From DASSKW01 sp035701115 (GTDB taxonomy: Bacteria > Pseudomonadota > Gammaproteobacteria > Natronospirales > REEB76): DNA of 28,741 bases. The position numbers and the translations under genes are program-made. Of this stretch, positions 1-7,562 are shown piece by piece; the stretch's first letter is position 1, and the number at the start of each line of letters is the position of its first letter. The DNA lies in the NCBI GenBank assembly GCA_035701115.1, contig DASSOA010000162.1, positions 1 to 28,741 of the forward strand, in the 5' to 3' direction. A model generated the notes under the pieces. It did no database searches. It saw only the letters and a list, made by a program, of their open reading frames with translations, and had not been told where the DNA came from.

Positions 1-334
1 ACAGACGCTGGATGCCGTGATAGGCATCCTGACTGCAAACCACGTGGTCGCCGGGGTTGAGTGCCTGGAACAACGTCATCGCCGCAGCGACACCGGAGGC
101 GAAGGCAAAGGCCTCGCTGCCAGCTTCGAGTGCTGCGAGGCAGGTTTCAAGCTGGGTGCGATTGGGATTGGCGACACGGGAATAACTGAACCCGTGCGGA
201 TACTCGCCGTTGGCTTCACGCTCGAAGGTGGTCGAGAGGTGGATCGGCGGGCTGATTGCCGCGGTGGCCGAATCGGGGCGGCGTCCCGCATGTACGCTCA
301 GCGTTTCAATGTGGACGGAATCCGCTTTTGTCAT
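1..334 (-). CDS. Cys/Met-metabolism PLP-dependent enzyme (cystathionine gamma-synthase/lyase family), N-terminal part
   Basis: The first 111 residues are present; the gene continues past base 1. The protein begins MTKADSVHIETLSVHAG and carries the family hallmarks: a PPIHLSTTF segment near residue 29, the substrate/cofactor-loop motif YSRVANPNRTQLE near residue 53, and FASGVAAAM near residue 80, whose start packs against the pyridoxal-phosphate phosphate in this family. These enzymes make or break cystathionine or related thioethers in methionine/cysteine metabolism, in the cytoplasm. The Schiff-base lysine lies beyond the window, so I cannot separate gamma-synthase, beta/gamma-lyase and sulfhydrylase. 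The ATG at 334 is preceded by GGGAG at good spacing. It is divergent from the gene at 496. Family assignment is strong; the exact reaction is open. Confidence 0.88.
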   Translation of the reverse strand, partial: MTKADSVHIETLSVHAGRRPDSATAAISPPIHLSTTFEREANGEYPHGFSYSRVANPNRTQLETCLAALEAGSEAFAFASGVAAAMTLFQALNPGDHVVCSQDAYHGIQRL

Positions 335-370
335 GATCGCACTCCCGGATAACCTGTACTAGGATGCCAC

Positions 371-398
371 GAACCGGCGACGGTTCCCGTAACGGGGA
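371..398 (-). promoter_or_regulatory. Two overlapping, mutually exclusive hairpins in the leader of the PLP enzyme
   Basis: GAACCG (371-376) pairs perfectly with CGGTTC (381-386) around a 4-base loop. The sequence TTCCCGT (384-390) pairs with ACGGGGA (392-398) at 6 of 7 positions. The two stems share bases 384-386, so both cannot form fully at once. They lie 37-64 bases upstream of the start codon at 334 on the minus strand. This could be a small attenuator or operator, or chance in GC-rich DNA. No poly-U tract is present and no known riboswitch was recognised. Confidence 0.25.
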
Positions 399-495
399 GC
401 AATGCTCGAACAATTCTCCTTGAGACCTGATACAGCGCAAGCAGTGCCATAGATAATCGCTGCTAGACTGAGCCAAACGGACACGGGAGCGAACC

Positions 496-906
496 ATGCT
501 CACACAGATCAACTATCTGGCAGTCGTTATCGCGGGGGTCGGCGGATTCATCGTGGGTGCCGTCTGGTACCTGCCGTTCACCTTCGGGCCATTGTGGCTG
601 CGCGCCAATCCCCACGCGCTGGAATACCTCGAATCGGGCGGGCGCCTCAAGCGTTACCTTGTGGCGCTCATCTCCAGCGTGATACAGGCCTGGGTACTGG
701 CAGTGTGCCTGCTGTATGCCGGGCCTGCTGCCGGACTGGGTACTGCCCTGATTGCGGGATTGTTGCTGTGGCTCGGCTTTACCGCGGCGCCCTCACTGGT
801 GGACATGCTGATATCGCGTCGCCGCCTGACAGGCTGGCTGGTGGATGCGGGTCACCGGCTGCTGGCGACACTGGTGATGGCCTTCCTGCTGAGCGCCTGG
901 CCCTGA
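496..906 (+). CDS. DUF1761-like integral membrane protein
   Basis: A 136-residue hydrophobic protein with about four membrane-spanning segments, near residues 7-28, 55-75, 78-100 and 116-134. The N-terminal helix followed by GAVWYLPFTFGPLWLR near residue 22 resembles the start of DUF1761 proteins (small membrane proteins with a GxxWYgPLFGkxW signature). No biochemical function is known for that family and none is visible here. The ATG follows GGGAGCGAACC, a good ribosome-binding site. The gene ends 9 bp from the end of the convergent cyclase gene and stands alone on its strand. I am confident it is a real gene and fairly confident of the family. Confidence 0.8.
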   Translation: MLTQINYLAVVIAGVGGFIVGAVWYLPFTFGPLWLRANPHALEYLESGGRLKRYLVALISSVIQAWVLAVCLLYAGPAAGLGTALIAGLLLWLGFTAAPSLVDMLISRRRLTGWLVDAGHRLLATLVMAFLLSAWP

Positions 907-915
907 GTGTGGCGG

Positions 916-2199
916 TCAGCCGTCGTATGGCAGGGCAGTGACCCGGTTGCGACCCTGATTTTTGGCCTCGTATACGGCCCGGTCGGCAACCTTGAACATG
1001 TCTTCGAATTGCACGATTTTGCCGCGCGGCCGCGTGACAATGCCGATGCTGGCGGTGATGTCGATGCCTTCCGGTTTCAGAATGGCTATCGCCTTGCGGA
1101 TTGATTCTGCGCGCCGCATGGCTTCGTCGGCATCGCAGTGGTTCAGGATCAATACGAATTCCTCGCCGCCGAGCCGCGCCGCCAGATCGCCTTCGCGCAT
1201 GATGCGTTTCATCATTTCGCCCATCGCGGCCAGCACGTTGTCGCCGATCATGTGACCGTGCGTGTCGTTGATCGCCTTGAAGTGATCGAGATCAACCACC
1301 AGCAGACTGAGCGGCACATCCATGTCGTCCGCTTCCCGGAAATAGCGCGGCGCGAATTCCTTGAGCGAGTTGCGGTTGTACAGTCCGGTAAGCTGGTCGC
1401 GCATCGCCAGGTTGTAGAGCTGACGCGATTGCGATTCGACCTGATCGAACAACTGCTTGCTGAGAACCAGATTGCGCACCCGCGCGCGCACTTCTTCCTC
1501 GATCGGCGGCTTGGTGACGTAATCGTTGACGCCGAGCTTGAACAGTTCAATGCGGCGTGTGGGTTCGTCGAGTCCTGACAGGGCAAGGATCGGCACGCGG
1601 CGCTTGTCGGAGACGTAATTGCGCACGCGCTGAACCAGGCCGACGCCGCTGATCGCGCCTTCAAGCAGGATGTCGCTGATGATGAGATCGTAATTGTTCT
1701 TTTCGAATGCGGCGAGCGCATCGTCCGCATTGCGGAAATGATCCACGCTCAGGTTCATTTCGTGCAGCATCTTGATCATGACATGTGCGGCGACGTTGCT
1801 GTCCTCGATATACAGCACGCGGCCGCTGATCTGCTCACGTTCCTCGGTGAAGAACCGGCTCAAGCGCGCGATCAGTTCCTTCGAGTCCGCCTTGCCCTGG
1901 ATTTCGGTGACGCCGGCCTCGAATGCTTCCTGGCGGAGGTGTTTGTCGTCGGTAGAGCTGACCAGAATGAAAGGAATGTCGCGGGAGTCGGGGCGGCCGC
2001 GCACCTGATGGCACAGCGCGATGCCGTTCATGCCCGGCAGGGACAGCGCGGCGCAGATCAGATCAATGTGTTGTTCACGCAGCACATCGAGCGCTTCCTC
2101 GGCACTCGACGTTGCGAAGGGCTGATGCCCGAGTCCCGCCACCGCCTTTTCGACGACAGTCCGGAACACCTTGGAATGATCGACAATCAGGATATTCAT
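916..2199 (-). CDS. Two-receiver GGDEF response regulator (PleD-like diguanylate cyclase)
   Basis: A 427-residue cytoplasmic protein: receiver 1 (about 1-118), receiver 2 (about 126-245) and GGDEF (about 262-425). The signature is RLGGEEF (342-348), the active GGEEF form. R335-E-G-D338 sits at the correct distance to be the product-inhibition I-site (RxxDxxxRxGGEEF). It should make cyclic-di-GMP from two GTP. Receiver 2 keeps the acidic pair E132/D133, the phospho-acceptor D176 and the conserved K230. Receiver 1 is degenerate: the acceptor position in ICAALSLPGMNG is Ala51 and the acidic pair is D7-H8. In Caulobacter PleD the first receiver is phosphorylated and the second is the adaptor, so the roles appear reversed here. 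I chose the ATG at 2199 (MNILIVDHSKV) because receivers begin this way; the frame stays open upstream to 2256. No histidine kinase is adjacent. Confidence 0.92.
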   Translation of the reverse strand: MNILIVDHSKVFRTVVEKAVAGLGHQPFATSSAEEALDVLREQHIDLICAALSLPGMNGIALCHQVRGRPDSRDIPFILVSSTDDKHLRQEAFEAGVTEIQGKADSKELIARLSRFFTEEREQISGRVLYIEDSNVAAHVMIKMLHEMNLSVDHFRNADDALAAFEKNNYDLIISDILLEGAISGVGLVQRVRNYVSDKRRVPILALSGLDEPTRRIELFKLGVNDYVTKPPIEEEVRARVRNLVLSKQLFDQVESQSRQLYNLAMRDQLTGLYNRNSLKEFAPRYFREADDMDVPLSLLVVDLDHFKAINDTHGHMIGDNVLAAMGEMMKRIMREGDLAARLGGEEFVLILNHCDADEAMRRAESIRKAIAILKPEGIDITASIGIVTRPRGKIVQFEDMFKVADRAVYEAKNQGRNRVTALPYDG

Positions 2200-2463
2200 G
2201 TCCGTTAACCGGGCACCCGCCCGCCGCTGCCGGATAGGGTGACTAATCGTTTGCAACGCCCGTTGCCTGCTTCATGAAAGGGCATCGCCGGACACCCAGT
2301 TTACCCCTTATGAACGGATTCGTGTTACATAACGCCGGGGCGAATTTAAGCGGCTTTCTGCGGTCAAACCGGCGGTTACCGGTTCAAATGCGGTATCGGG
2401 CGTGCTAAAACGGCTCGTTACCATCCTGTCCATGTCTGCTGTCGCGAGAAAGGGGGCGTTCTG

Positions 2464-4044
2464 ATGCACAAAAAAGCCGTATCCGTGATTCTTCTGGTGC
2501 TGCTCGCCGGCGTCGGCGTAATCGGCGAGTTCTGGCATCCGTTCTGGTGGCTGTTCCTGGTGGTCGGCGCACTGGTGCTGCTCGCGATTTACGATCTGAC
2601 CCAGACCCGCCACACCATCCTGCGCAATTACCCGATTTTCGGTCACCTGCGTTATGCCTTCGAGGATATTCACACCCAGATCCGGCAATACTTCATCGAA
2701 GGCGACATGGAAGGCCTGCCGTTTGCCCGCGAACAGCGCGACATGGTTTACGAACGCGCCAAGAACGAGGGACTCGTGCATCCGTTCGGCACCATCGAAA
2801 ACGTTTACCGCACCGGGTACGAATGGATCAATCATTCGGTGACGGCGCGCTGGCCGGAACAGGAAGAGCCGCGCGTGAAAGTCGGCGGCAGCCAGTGCAC
2901 GCGGCCGTATCTGGCGTCGCATTTCAATATCTCCGCCATGAGTTTCGGTTCGCTGTCGGGCAACGCAATCGAGGCGCTCAACACCGGCGCCAAAATCGGT
3001 GGCTTCGCGCACGACACCGGCGAAGGCGGAATCAGCCGTTATCATCTTGAACCCGGTGGCGACCTGATCTGGGAACTGGGTACGGGCTATTTCGGCTGCC
3101 GCGCCAAGGACGGACGTTTCGATCCGGTGCAGTACAAGGACCATGCGCAACTCGACAACGTGAAAATGATTGCCATCAAGCTGTCGCAGGGCGCCAAACC
3201 TGGCGGCGGCGGCATCCTGCCGGCTGCCAAGGTGACGCGCATGATTGCCGAAGCGCGTGGCGTGCCGATGGGCAAGGACGTCGACTCGCCGCCTTACCAC
3301 AGTGCATTTTCGACACCGCGCGAGATGCTCGACTGGGTGCAGCAGTTGCGGGAACTGTCGGGCGGCAAACCGGTGGGTTTCAAGCTTTGCCTCGGGCGTC
3401 CCGACCAGTTCATGGCGATCGTCAAGGCCATGCTGGAAACGAACATTCTTGTGGACTTCATCACCGTGGACGGCGGCGAGGGCGGAACCGGCGCCGCGCC
3501 GCAGGAGCTCTCCGATTTCATGGGCACGCCGCTGCTGGATGCGCTCGTTTTTGTGCACAACGCACTGGTGGGCGCCGACCTGCGTCGCGAGATTCGGATC
3601 ATGGCGAGCGGCAAGATCATCAGCGGATTCGACGTGGCGGCCAAGATCGCGATGGGGGCGGACATGTGCAATTCGGCGCGCGGCATGATGTTCGCACTGG
3701 GTTGCATCCAGGCGCGGCGTTGCCACACCAACACCTGTCCCTCCGGCGTGGCGACCCAGGACCCCTGGCGTGCCCAGGGCCTCGTGGTCGCCGACAAGGC
3801 ACGCCGCGTGGCGAATTATCATCGCAACACCATCCGTCATTTCATGTGGGTGCTGGCCGCCGCCGGGCTCAGGAATCCGGACGAATTGCGCCCTGATTTG
3901 CTGAATCGCCGCGTTTCGCTGACCGAGATCCGGAATTACCGCGAGCTGTATCCCTATCTGCAAACCGGCGACCTGCTGAGCGGCAAGGCTCCGGCGTTTT
4001 ATATGAAGCCCTGGCTGGCGGCGCGAAGTGAGACGTTTGCCTGA
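2464..4044 (+). CDS. Membrane-anchored FMN-binding glutamate-synthase-like protein
   Basis: A 526-residue protein with two N-terminal membrane helices (about 4-21 and 26-43), followed by a domain like the synthase (FMN) domain of the glutamate synthase large subunit. Visible landmarks are FNISAMSFGSLS (154-165), KLSQGAKPGGGG (239-250), VDGGEGGTGAAP (335-346, an FMN/2-oxoglutarate-loop motif) and IMASGKIISGFDVA (379-392). The cysteines C414-x5-C420-x4-C425 match the [3Fe-4S] ligands of GltB. The amidotransferase domain and a neighbouring small subunit are both missing, so glutamine-dependent glutamate synthesis is not supported. Stand-alone proteins of this family are widespread and mostly uncharacterised. 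The ATG at 2464 follows an AGGGGG site. The cyclase gene is divergent, with about 260 bp between the two starts. Confidence 0.9.
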   Translation: MHKKAVSVILLVLLAGVGVIGEFWHPFWWLFLVVGALVLLAIYDLTQTRHTILRNYPIFGHLRYAFEDIHTQIRQYFIEGDMEGLPFAREQRDMVYERAKNEGLVHPFGTIENVYRTGYEWINHSVTARWPEQEEPRVKVGGSQCTRPYLASHFNISAMSFGSLSGNAIEALNTGAKIGGFAHDTGEGGISRYHLEPGGDLIWELGTGYFGCRAKDGRFDPVQYKDHAQLDNVKMIAIKLSQGAKPGGGGILPAAKVTRMIAEARGVPMGKDVDSPPYHSAFSTPREMLDWVQQLRELSGGKPVGFKLCLGRPDQFMAIVKAMLETNILVDFITVDGGEGGTGAAPQELSDFMGTPLLDALVFVHNALVGADLRREIRIMASGKIISGFDVAAKIAMGADMCNSARGMMFALGCIQARRCHTNTCPSGVATQDPWRAQGLVVADKARRVANYHRNTIRHFMWVLAAAGLRNPDELRPDLLNRRVSLTEIRNYRELYPYLQTGDLLSGKAPAFYMKPWLAARSETFA

Positions 4045-4426
4045 GCAATTTCCGTATTGAGCCCGACGGCGGCCGGCCTGCGGCCTGAAACGCTGCATGC
4101 GGCCGGCCTGCGGCCTGAAACGCTGCATGCGGCCGCCGTATGCGTACCGGGACAGGCCGAGTGTCCTTGAATTATTCCTTATTTATATCTGATTGCGCGG
4201 TACACGGCGGTCGTATCGCTGCACGTGGATTTGATTCATAAGTCCCGGAATTTCCCGGGATGCGCGCGCGAGAGAGACGGTAAACTCCGCGAGCCTTGAG
4301 ATATGAACTGATCTGAATTTCCTCCGCAATGGCCGCTGCTGCCCTTTTGGGCCAATATACTCAATCTCGGGATACGCAATGATCTGGCAAGCACGCCTTC
4401 AGGGCACGTAAACACCCGGGGATGTC
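4045..4426. other. Intergenic region upstream of the CadC-like regulator
   Basis: I see no convincing gene in these 382 bases. They hold a 30-bp tandem duplication (4071-4130), an AT-rich patch at about 4170-4195, a short hairpin (CCCGG at 4244-4248 with CCGGG at 4255-4259) and a TATACT hexamer at 4356-4361. The hexamer could be a -10 box for the gene at 4427, but I find no good -35 at 16-18 bp. No clear terminator follows the glutamate-synthase-like gene. Confidence 0.5.
4071..4130. repeat. Perfect tandem duplication of a 30-bp unit
   Basis: Bases 4071-4100 and 4101-4130 are identical. The unit begins GGCCGGCCTGCGGCC and ends GCTGCATGC, and a third copy starts (GGCCG, 4131-4135) and then diverges. 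Each unit contains the palindromes GGCCGGCC and GCATGC and a GGCC-TGC-GGCC mini-hairpin. It starts 27 bases after the preceding stop codon. Two abutting copies without spacers do not make a CRISPR array; a replication-slippage duplication is the simplest explanation. Confidence 0.9.
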
Positions 4427-6361
4427 ATGGATCACAGTCACGCCAACTCGGATCGCAGATACGCCTTTGGGTCCTTCGTGTTCGATCCTGCGAGCGGGGA
4501 ACTGCGCGAGCACGGCAAGGTGACGCAATTGCGCCCGCAGGTTGCCACGCTCCTCGAACTGCTGCTGCGTAACACCGATACCATCGTCTCCCGCGAAGAG
4601 ATCCGCAATACGCTGTGGGACGAGAAAGTGGTGGTGGAATTCGAAGAGGGAATCAGTGCCTGTGTTCGGCAACTCCGCGTGGCACTGAACGACGGCGTAT
4701 CCGGAGTCCGCTACATCCAAACGGTCGCGCGACGCGGCTACAAGTTCGTTGCGCCGGTACGCATGCTGACCGCAGACGAGGAGATAACGGAATCCGAAGC
4801 CGGACCCGCGCCGCAGGACTCAGTCCACGCGCAAGCGGAACACGGAATCGCACCGGAGCCCCGCGTTCGCCGCCGCAACATCGTGATTGCCGGATTCGTC
4901 ATGGCCGGCGTCATCGTCATCGCAGCCATCAGCATCTATATCTACAGCCGGACGTCCGTAAAGCCCGTTGCCACCGGTGAAAGCGACCGGAAATCGGTTG
5001 TCGCAGTACTGCCGTTCGACAACCTGTCCGGCAATACGCATAACGCCGTGGTGGGCGCGTCCATCGCCAATGATCTCATTGATCTGCTGGGACCGATCGC
5101 GCCGAAGCGCATGGCCGTGATTGCCTATACCTCGGTGATGCAATTGAGCGGCAGCCGGCAGAATGCGCGCCAGATCGGTCAGCAGCTGGGCGCAGACTAC
5201 ATCGTCGAGGGCTCGATCTCGCAGAGCCGGGATACGCTGCAGATTTCAGCGCGGCTGATTCGCGCCGACAGTCAGCGCTATATATGGGGCGACGAGTTCG
5301 ACGTGGACCTGCACGACAGCGACCGTTCATACCAGGAAGTCGCGATCCGGATTGCCTCCCAGATTGCGAAACTGCTCGCACCCGATGCGACCGTAAAGCC
5401 TTCGGCCTACACTCACAGCGGTGCCGCGGCAAGCGCGTATGAAACCGGCAGGCTGCTCGCCGAACAGGGTAAACGGGAACAGGCGTATCGGTCCTGCGCC
5501 AAAGCCTCGGCGCTCGATCCGGCGTTTGCAGTGGCTTATGTGTGCCAGGCAAATCTGCTGGTGACCGACCCGAACGTCTCTGCTGCACAGGTTCAGCAGG
5601 CGCGCAAACTGGTGAGTCGCGCGCTGGATCTCGATGACGAACTGTCCAGCGCGCACAGCCTGCAGGGCCTGCTGGATTTTTCGTATGACTGGAATCTGTC
5701 CGGCGCACACGACGAATTCAGAAGCGCACTGCGACTCAATCCGGCCGATCCGTTTGCGTGGCAGGGCTACGCCGCCTATCTGGCCGCGATGGGACAGAAG
5801 CGGCGCATGCAACACGCACTGGAACTCATGCAAAGCCTCGACCCGGTTTCCAACAACGCCGCATTCGATACTGCGCTTTTTTACTATGTCGCCGGGGACT
5901 ATGAACAGGCAGTCAAGCGCGCGCGCATCAGCGTGAGTCTGAATGGAACGGATGAAACGGCGCGCCATCTGCTGCTGCTGAGCCTGCTGGGCAAAGGCGA
6001 CTACGCGGAAGCCTCACGCCAGGCGGTTGTCGACATGCGCCTGTCGGGAGCGACCGCCGCCGATGTCCAGGCAGTGCAGTCAAGCAAATCTGTCTCGCTC
6101 GTCAACTACTTCAAGTGGTATGTGAATCGCCTGTCGGCCAGGCCCTCGAATCGCACCAGTTCAGTGTTTCTGGCCGATGCCTACATGCATCTGGGGCAGA
6201 GCGATGCGGCGCTTGCTGTCATCATCGAGACGGTGAGGCAGCATCAAGTATCAGTATTGATACCCTTTGTCAGCGTATGGCCAACCCTGAAGCCGCTGTG
6301 CAAGGAACCACGTTTCATTGCCTTGACCAATGAACTCGGTCAGCCGGGATGCATGTTGTAA
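4427..6361 (+). CDS. CadC-like transmembrane transcriptional regulator with TPR repeats
   Basis: A 644-residue one-component regulator. Residues 10-112 form an OmpR/PhoB-type winged helix, seen in the order FGSFVFDPASGEL, LRPQVATLLELLL, VSREEIRNTLW, then the recognition-helix region and VRYIQTVARRGYKFV. Basic residues RVRRR (146-150) precede a single membrane helix (about 151-173), so the DNA-binding domain is cytoplasmic and the C-terminal 470 residues are periplasmic. Residues 190-320 (VVAVLPFDNLSGN, GADYIVEGSIS, SARLIRA, YIWGDEFD) resemble the TolB-N-like domain common in CadC-type proteins. Residues 330-640 contain repeated Ala-rich helical pairs of TPR type. The ATG at 4427 follows GGGG five bases upstream. 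The ligand and targets are unknown; the convergent Sel1 gene is a neighbour but not a proven target. Confidence 0.9.
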   Translation: MDHSHANSDRRYAFGSFVFDPASGELREHGKVTQLRPQVATLLELLLRNTDTIVSREEIRNTLWDEKVVVEFEEGISACVRQLRVALNDGVSGVRYIQTVARRGYKFVAPVRMLTADEEITESEAGPAPQDSVHAQAEHGIAPEPRVRRRNIVIAGFVMAGVIVIAAISIYIYSRTSVKPVATGESDRKSVVAVLPFDNLSGNTHNAVVGASIANDLIDLLGPIAPKRMAVIAYTSVMQLSGSRQNARQIGQQLGADYIVEGSISQSRDTLQISARLIRADSQRYIWGDEFDVDLHDSDRSYQEVAIRIASQIAKLLAPDATVKPSAYTHSGAAASAYETGRLLAEQGKREQAYRSCAKASALDPAFAVAYVCQANLLVTDPNVSAAQVQQARKLVSRALDLDDELSSAHSLQGLLDFSYDWNLSGAHDEFRSALRLNPADPFAWQGYAAYLAAMGQKRRMQHALELMQSLDPVSNNAAFDTALFYYVAGDYEQAVKRARISVSLNGTDETARHLLLLSLLGKGDYAEASRQAVVDMRLSGATAADVQAVQSSKSVSLVNYFKWYVNRLSARPSNRTSSVFLADAYMHLGQSDAALAVIIETVRQHQVSVLIPFVSVWPTLKPLCKEPRFIALTNELGQPGCML

Positions 6362-6365
6362 CAGG

Positions 6366-6413
6366 AAAAAGAGCGTCCCGGCGCAGGTTGGGGGGCAGGT
6401 TGCGCCGGGACGC
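6366..6413 (-). terminator. Rho-independent terminator of the Sel1-repeat gene
   Basis: A perfect 13-bp inverted repeat (GCGTCCCGGCGCA at 6373-6385, complement at 6401-6413) encloses a 15-base loop. Read on the minus strand, the stem is followed by TCTTTTTCC, giving the U-tract. It begins 15 bases beyond the stop of the minus-strand gene ending at 6429. On the plus strand the stem also follows the CadC-like gene by only 11 bases, so it may stop convergent transcription, although the plus side has no T-tract. Confidence 0.85.
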
Positions 6414-6428
6414 GATGCCGCATCAGCA

Positions 6429-7160
6429 TTACGGCATGGGGTCGCCAAGCAGCGATTTGCTCAGCCGCTGGGCTTTGGCAATCTCGTCCGAACTCATGGA
6501 TTGGGCGACAATCGGCAGCGCCTCGCTGGTATCTATGCCGCCTTTTTCGGCCAGCAGCATCCACGCGTAGGCGCGTACATCATCCCGCTCGGTACCGTCG
6601 CCGTTGTGATACATCACCGCAAGATCGTATTCGGCAGCCGGCAAGCCCTGCAGTGCCGCCTGCGTGTACCAGTAGAATTCCTGTTTCGGATCCTTGGGCA
6701 TGCCTTGCCCGGTCAGCGACATCAGGCCAAGCTGAAGCTGTGCATAGGCATTGCCGCGGCGTGCCGCGGAACTGAACCAGCGCTGAGCCACGCTGTAATC
6801 CTTTTCGACGCCCTGCCCGTTGAAATACAGCACGCCGAGGTTGTACATCGCGGCACCGATGCCGGCATTGGCGGCCTGTTTGTACCAGTAGACCGCTTCC
6901 TTGTAATCGCCGTTGGAGGCCAGCATGACTCCGAGATTGCTCTGCGCTTCCGCATCGCCGATTTTGGCCAGCTCCTCCGCTGCGGCGATATTTTCCTTCG
7001 AGTAGGTGCTCTGACCCGGTATTTTCTGCATGTAGGCGGGTTGCCGGATGTGGATCACCTGCACGCCGGGCGGCAGGCGGTCCGCACCTGCCGGCAAACT
7101 GAGCATGCCGCCAAGCAGGACAATGGGGATCAATAGGTGTTTGACGATTCGCATATTCAT
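6429..7160 (-). CDS. Secreted Sel1-repeat protein
   Basis: A 243-residue protein with a signal peptide (MNMRIVKHLLIPIVLLGGM, ending near LPAGA) followed by about four Sel1-type TPR repeats of roughly 36 residues. Repeat cores visible in order are AQSNLGVMLASNGDYKEAVYWY, AMYNLGVLYFNGQGVEKDYS and AQLQLGLMSLTGQGMPKDP, then AEYDLAVMYHNGDGTERDD. Sel1 repeats form helical scaffolds for protein-protein contacts; no enzymatic domain is present, so a periplasmic scaffold or chaperone-like role is an inference. I chose the ATG at 7160 because AGGAG lies 9 bases upstream; another in-frame ATG follows at 7154. The region 7161-7313 upstream contains a strong palindrome. Confidence 0.88.
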   Translation of the reverse strand: MNMRIVKHLLIPIVLLGGMLSLPAGADRLPPGVQVIHIRQPAYMQKIPGQSTYSKENIAAAEELAKIGDAEAQSNLGVMLASNGDYKEAVYWYKQAANAGIGAAMYNLGVLYFNGQGVEKDYSVAQRWFSSAARRGNAYAQLQLGLMSLTGQGMPKDPKQEFYWYTQAALQGLPAAEYDLAVMYHNGDGTERDDVRAYAWMLLAEKGGIDTSEALPIVAQSMSSDEIAKAQRLSKSLLGDPMP

Positions 7161-7288
7161 GATATGTCGCTCCTGTAAGCCAGCGGCGATGCAACAAACC
7201 CGAGCAGTTGAGGACATCGCACGATTTCAACACAAAACTCTTGGCCTAAGACTAGCTGACGGACAAAGGCATGAAATATCACGGCGCT

Positions 7289-7309
7289 GAAATGTATCTG
7301 ATACATTTC
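7289..7309. promoter_or_regulatory. 21-bp perfect palindrome, candidate operator
   Basis: GAAATGTATC (7289-7298) is followed by a single central T (7299) and its exact reverse complement (7300-7309). The element is AT-rich within a GC-rich genome and lies about 130 bp upstream of the Sel1 gene start, just past the end of a doubtful small minus-strand ORF. Odd-length perfect symmetry of this size suits a binding site for a dimeric repressor. As a hairpin it would have an impossible one-base loop unless the inner pairs opened. The regulator is unknown. Confidence 0.6.
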
Positions 7310-7313
7310 TTAA

Positions 7314-7562
7314 TCAGATTTGCGCATCCCTGAAGCCGCTGTCATCGGCATGCTGTTCACGCCCGTCAATGCTCACGCTGGTCCGGCCGAAGCGGAACAC
7401 GTACGGCAAGTTTGGCTGCACAGGGTCGGGGGACAGGCAGCGAATCAACGAAGCAGTGACCGAATACCGGATCGTCGGCATTCCAAACGGAATTTGCAGT
7501 TGCTCAGCAAGCAGTGGGCTTGCTTCACGCGAAGTGCGGAATTCAGGTTGCAGTCGCCGCAT
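7314..7562 (-). CDS. Possible small hypothetical protein
   Basis: An 82-residue ORF beginning MRRLQPEFRTSREASPLL. The ATG at 7562 has a good ribosome-binding site (GCGGGAG, 8 bases upstream), the main argument for it. I recognise no domain, signal peptide or membrane helix, and the composition (many Arg, Ser and Pro) could be that of a non-coding frame in GC-rich DNA. It lies between gspB and the Sel1 gene on the same strand. The rest of this 630-base gap shows only small inverted repeats, for example GATTGA/TCAATC at 7627-7645. Treat it as unproven. Confidence 0.25.
   Translation of the reverse strand: MRRLQPEFRTSREASPLLAEQLQIPFGMPTIRYSVTASLIRCLSPDPVQPNLPYVFRFGRTSVSIDGREQHADDSGFRDAQI

Noticed and set aside
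2308..4128. 606-residue minus-strand open frame opposite the glutamate-synthase-like gene
   Set aside because: It mirrors a well-supported gene, is rich in His/Arg/Gln without any domain, and its N-terminus is a translation of the 30-bp tandem repeat. Long antisense frames are expected at this GC content.
4071..4130. Possible CRISPR array
   Set aside because: Only two abutting 30-bp copies without spacers, and no cas gene nearby.
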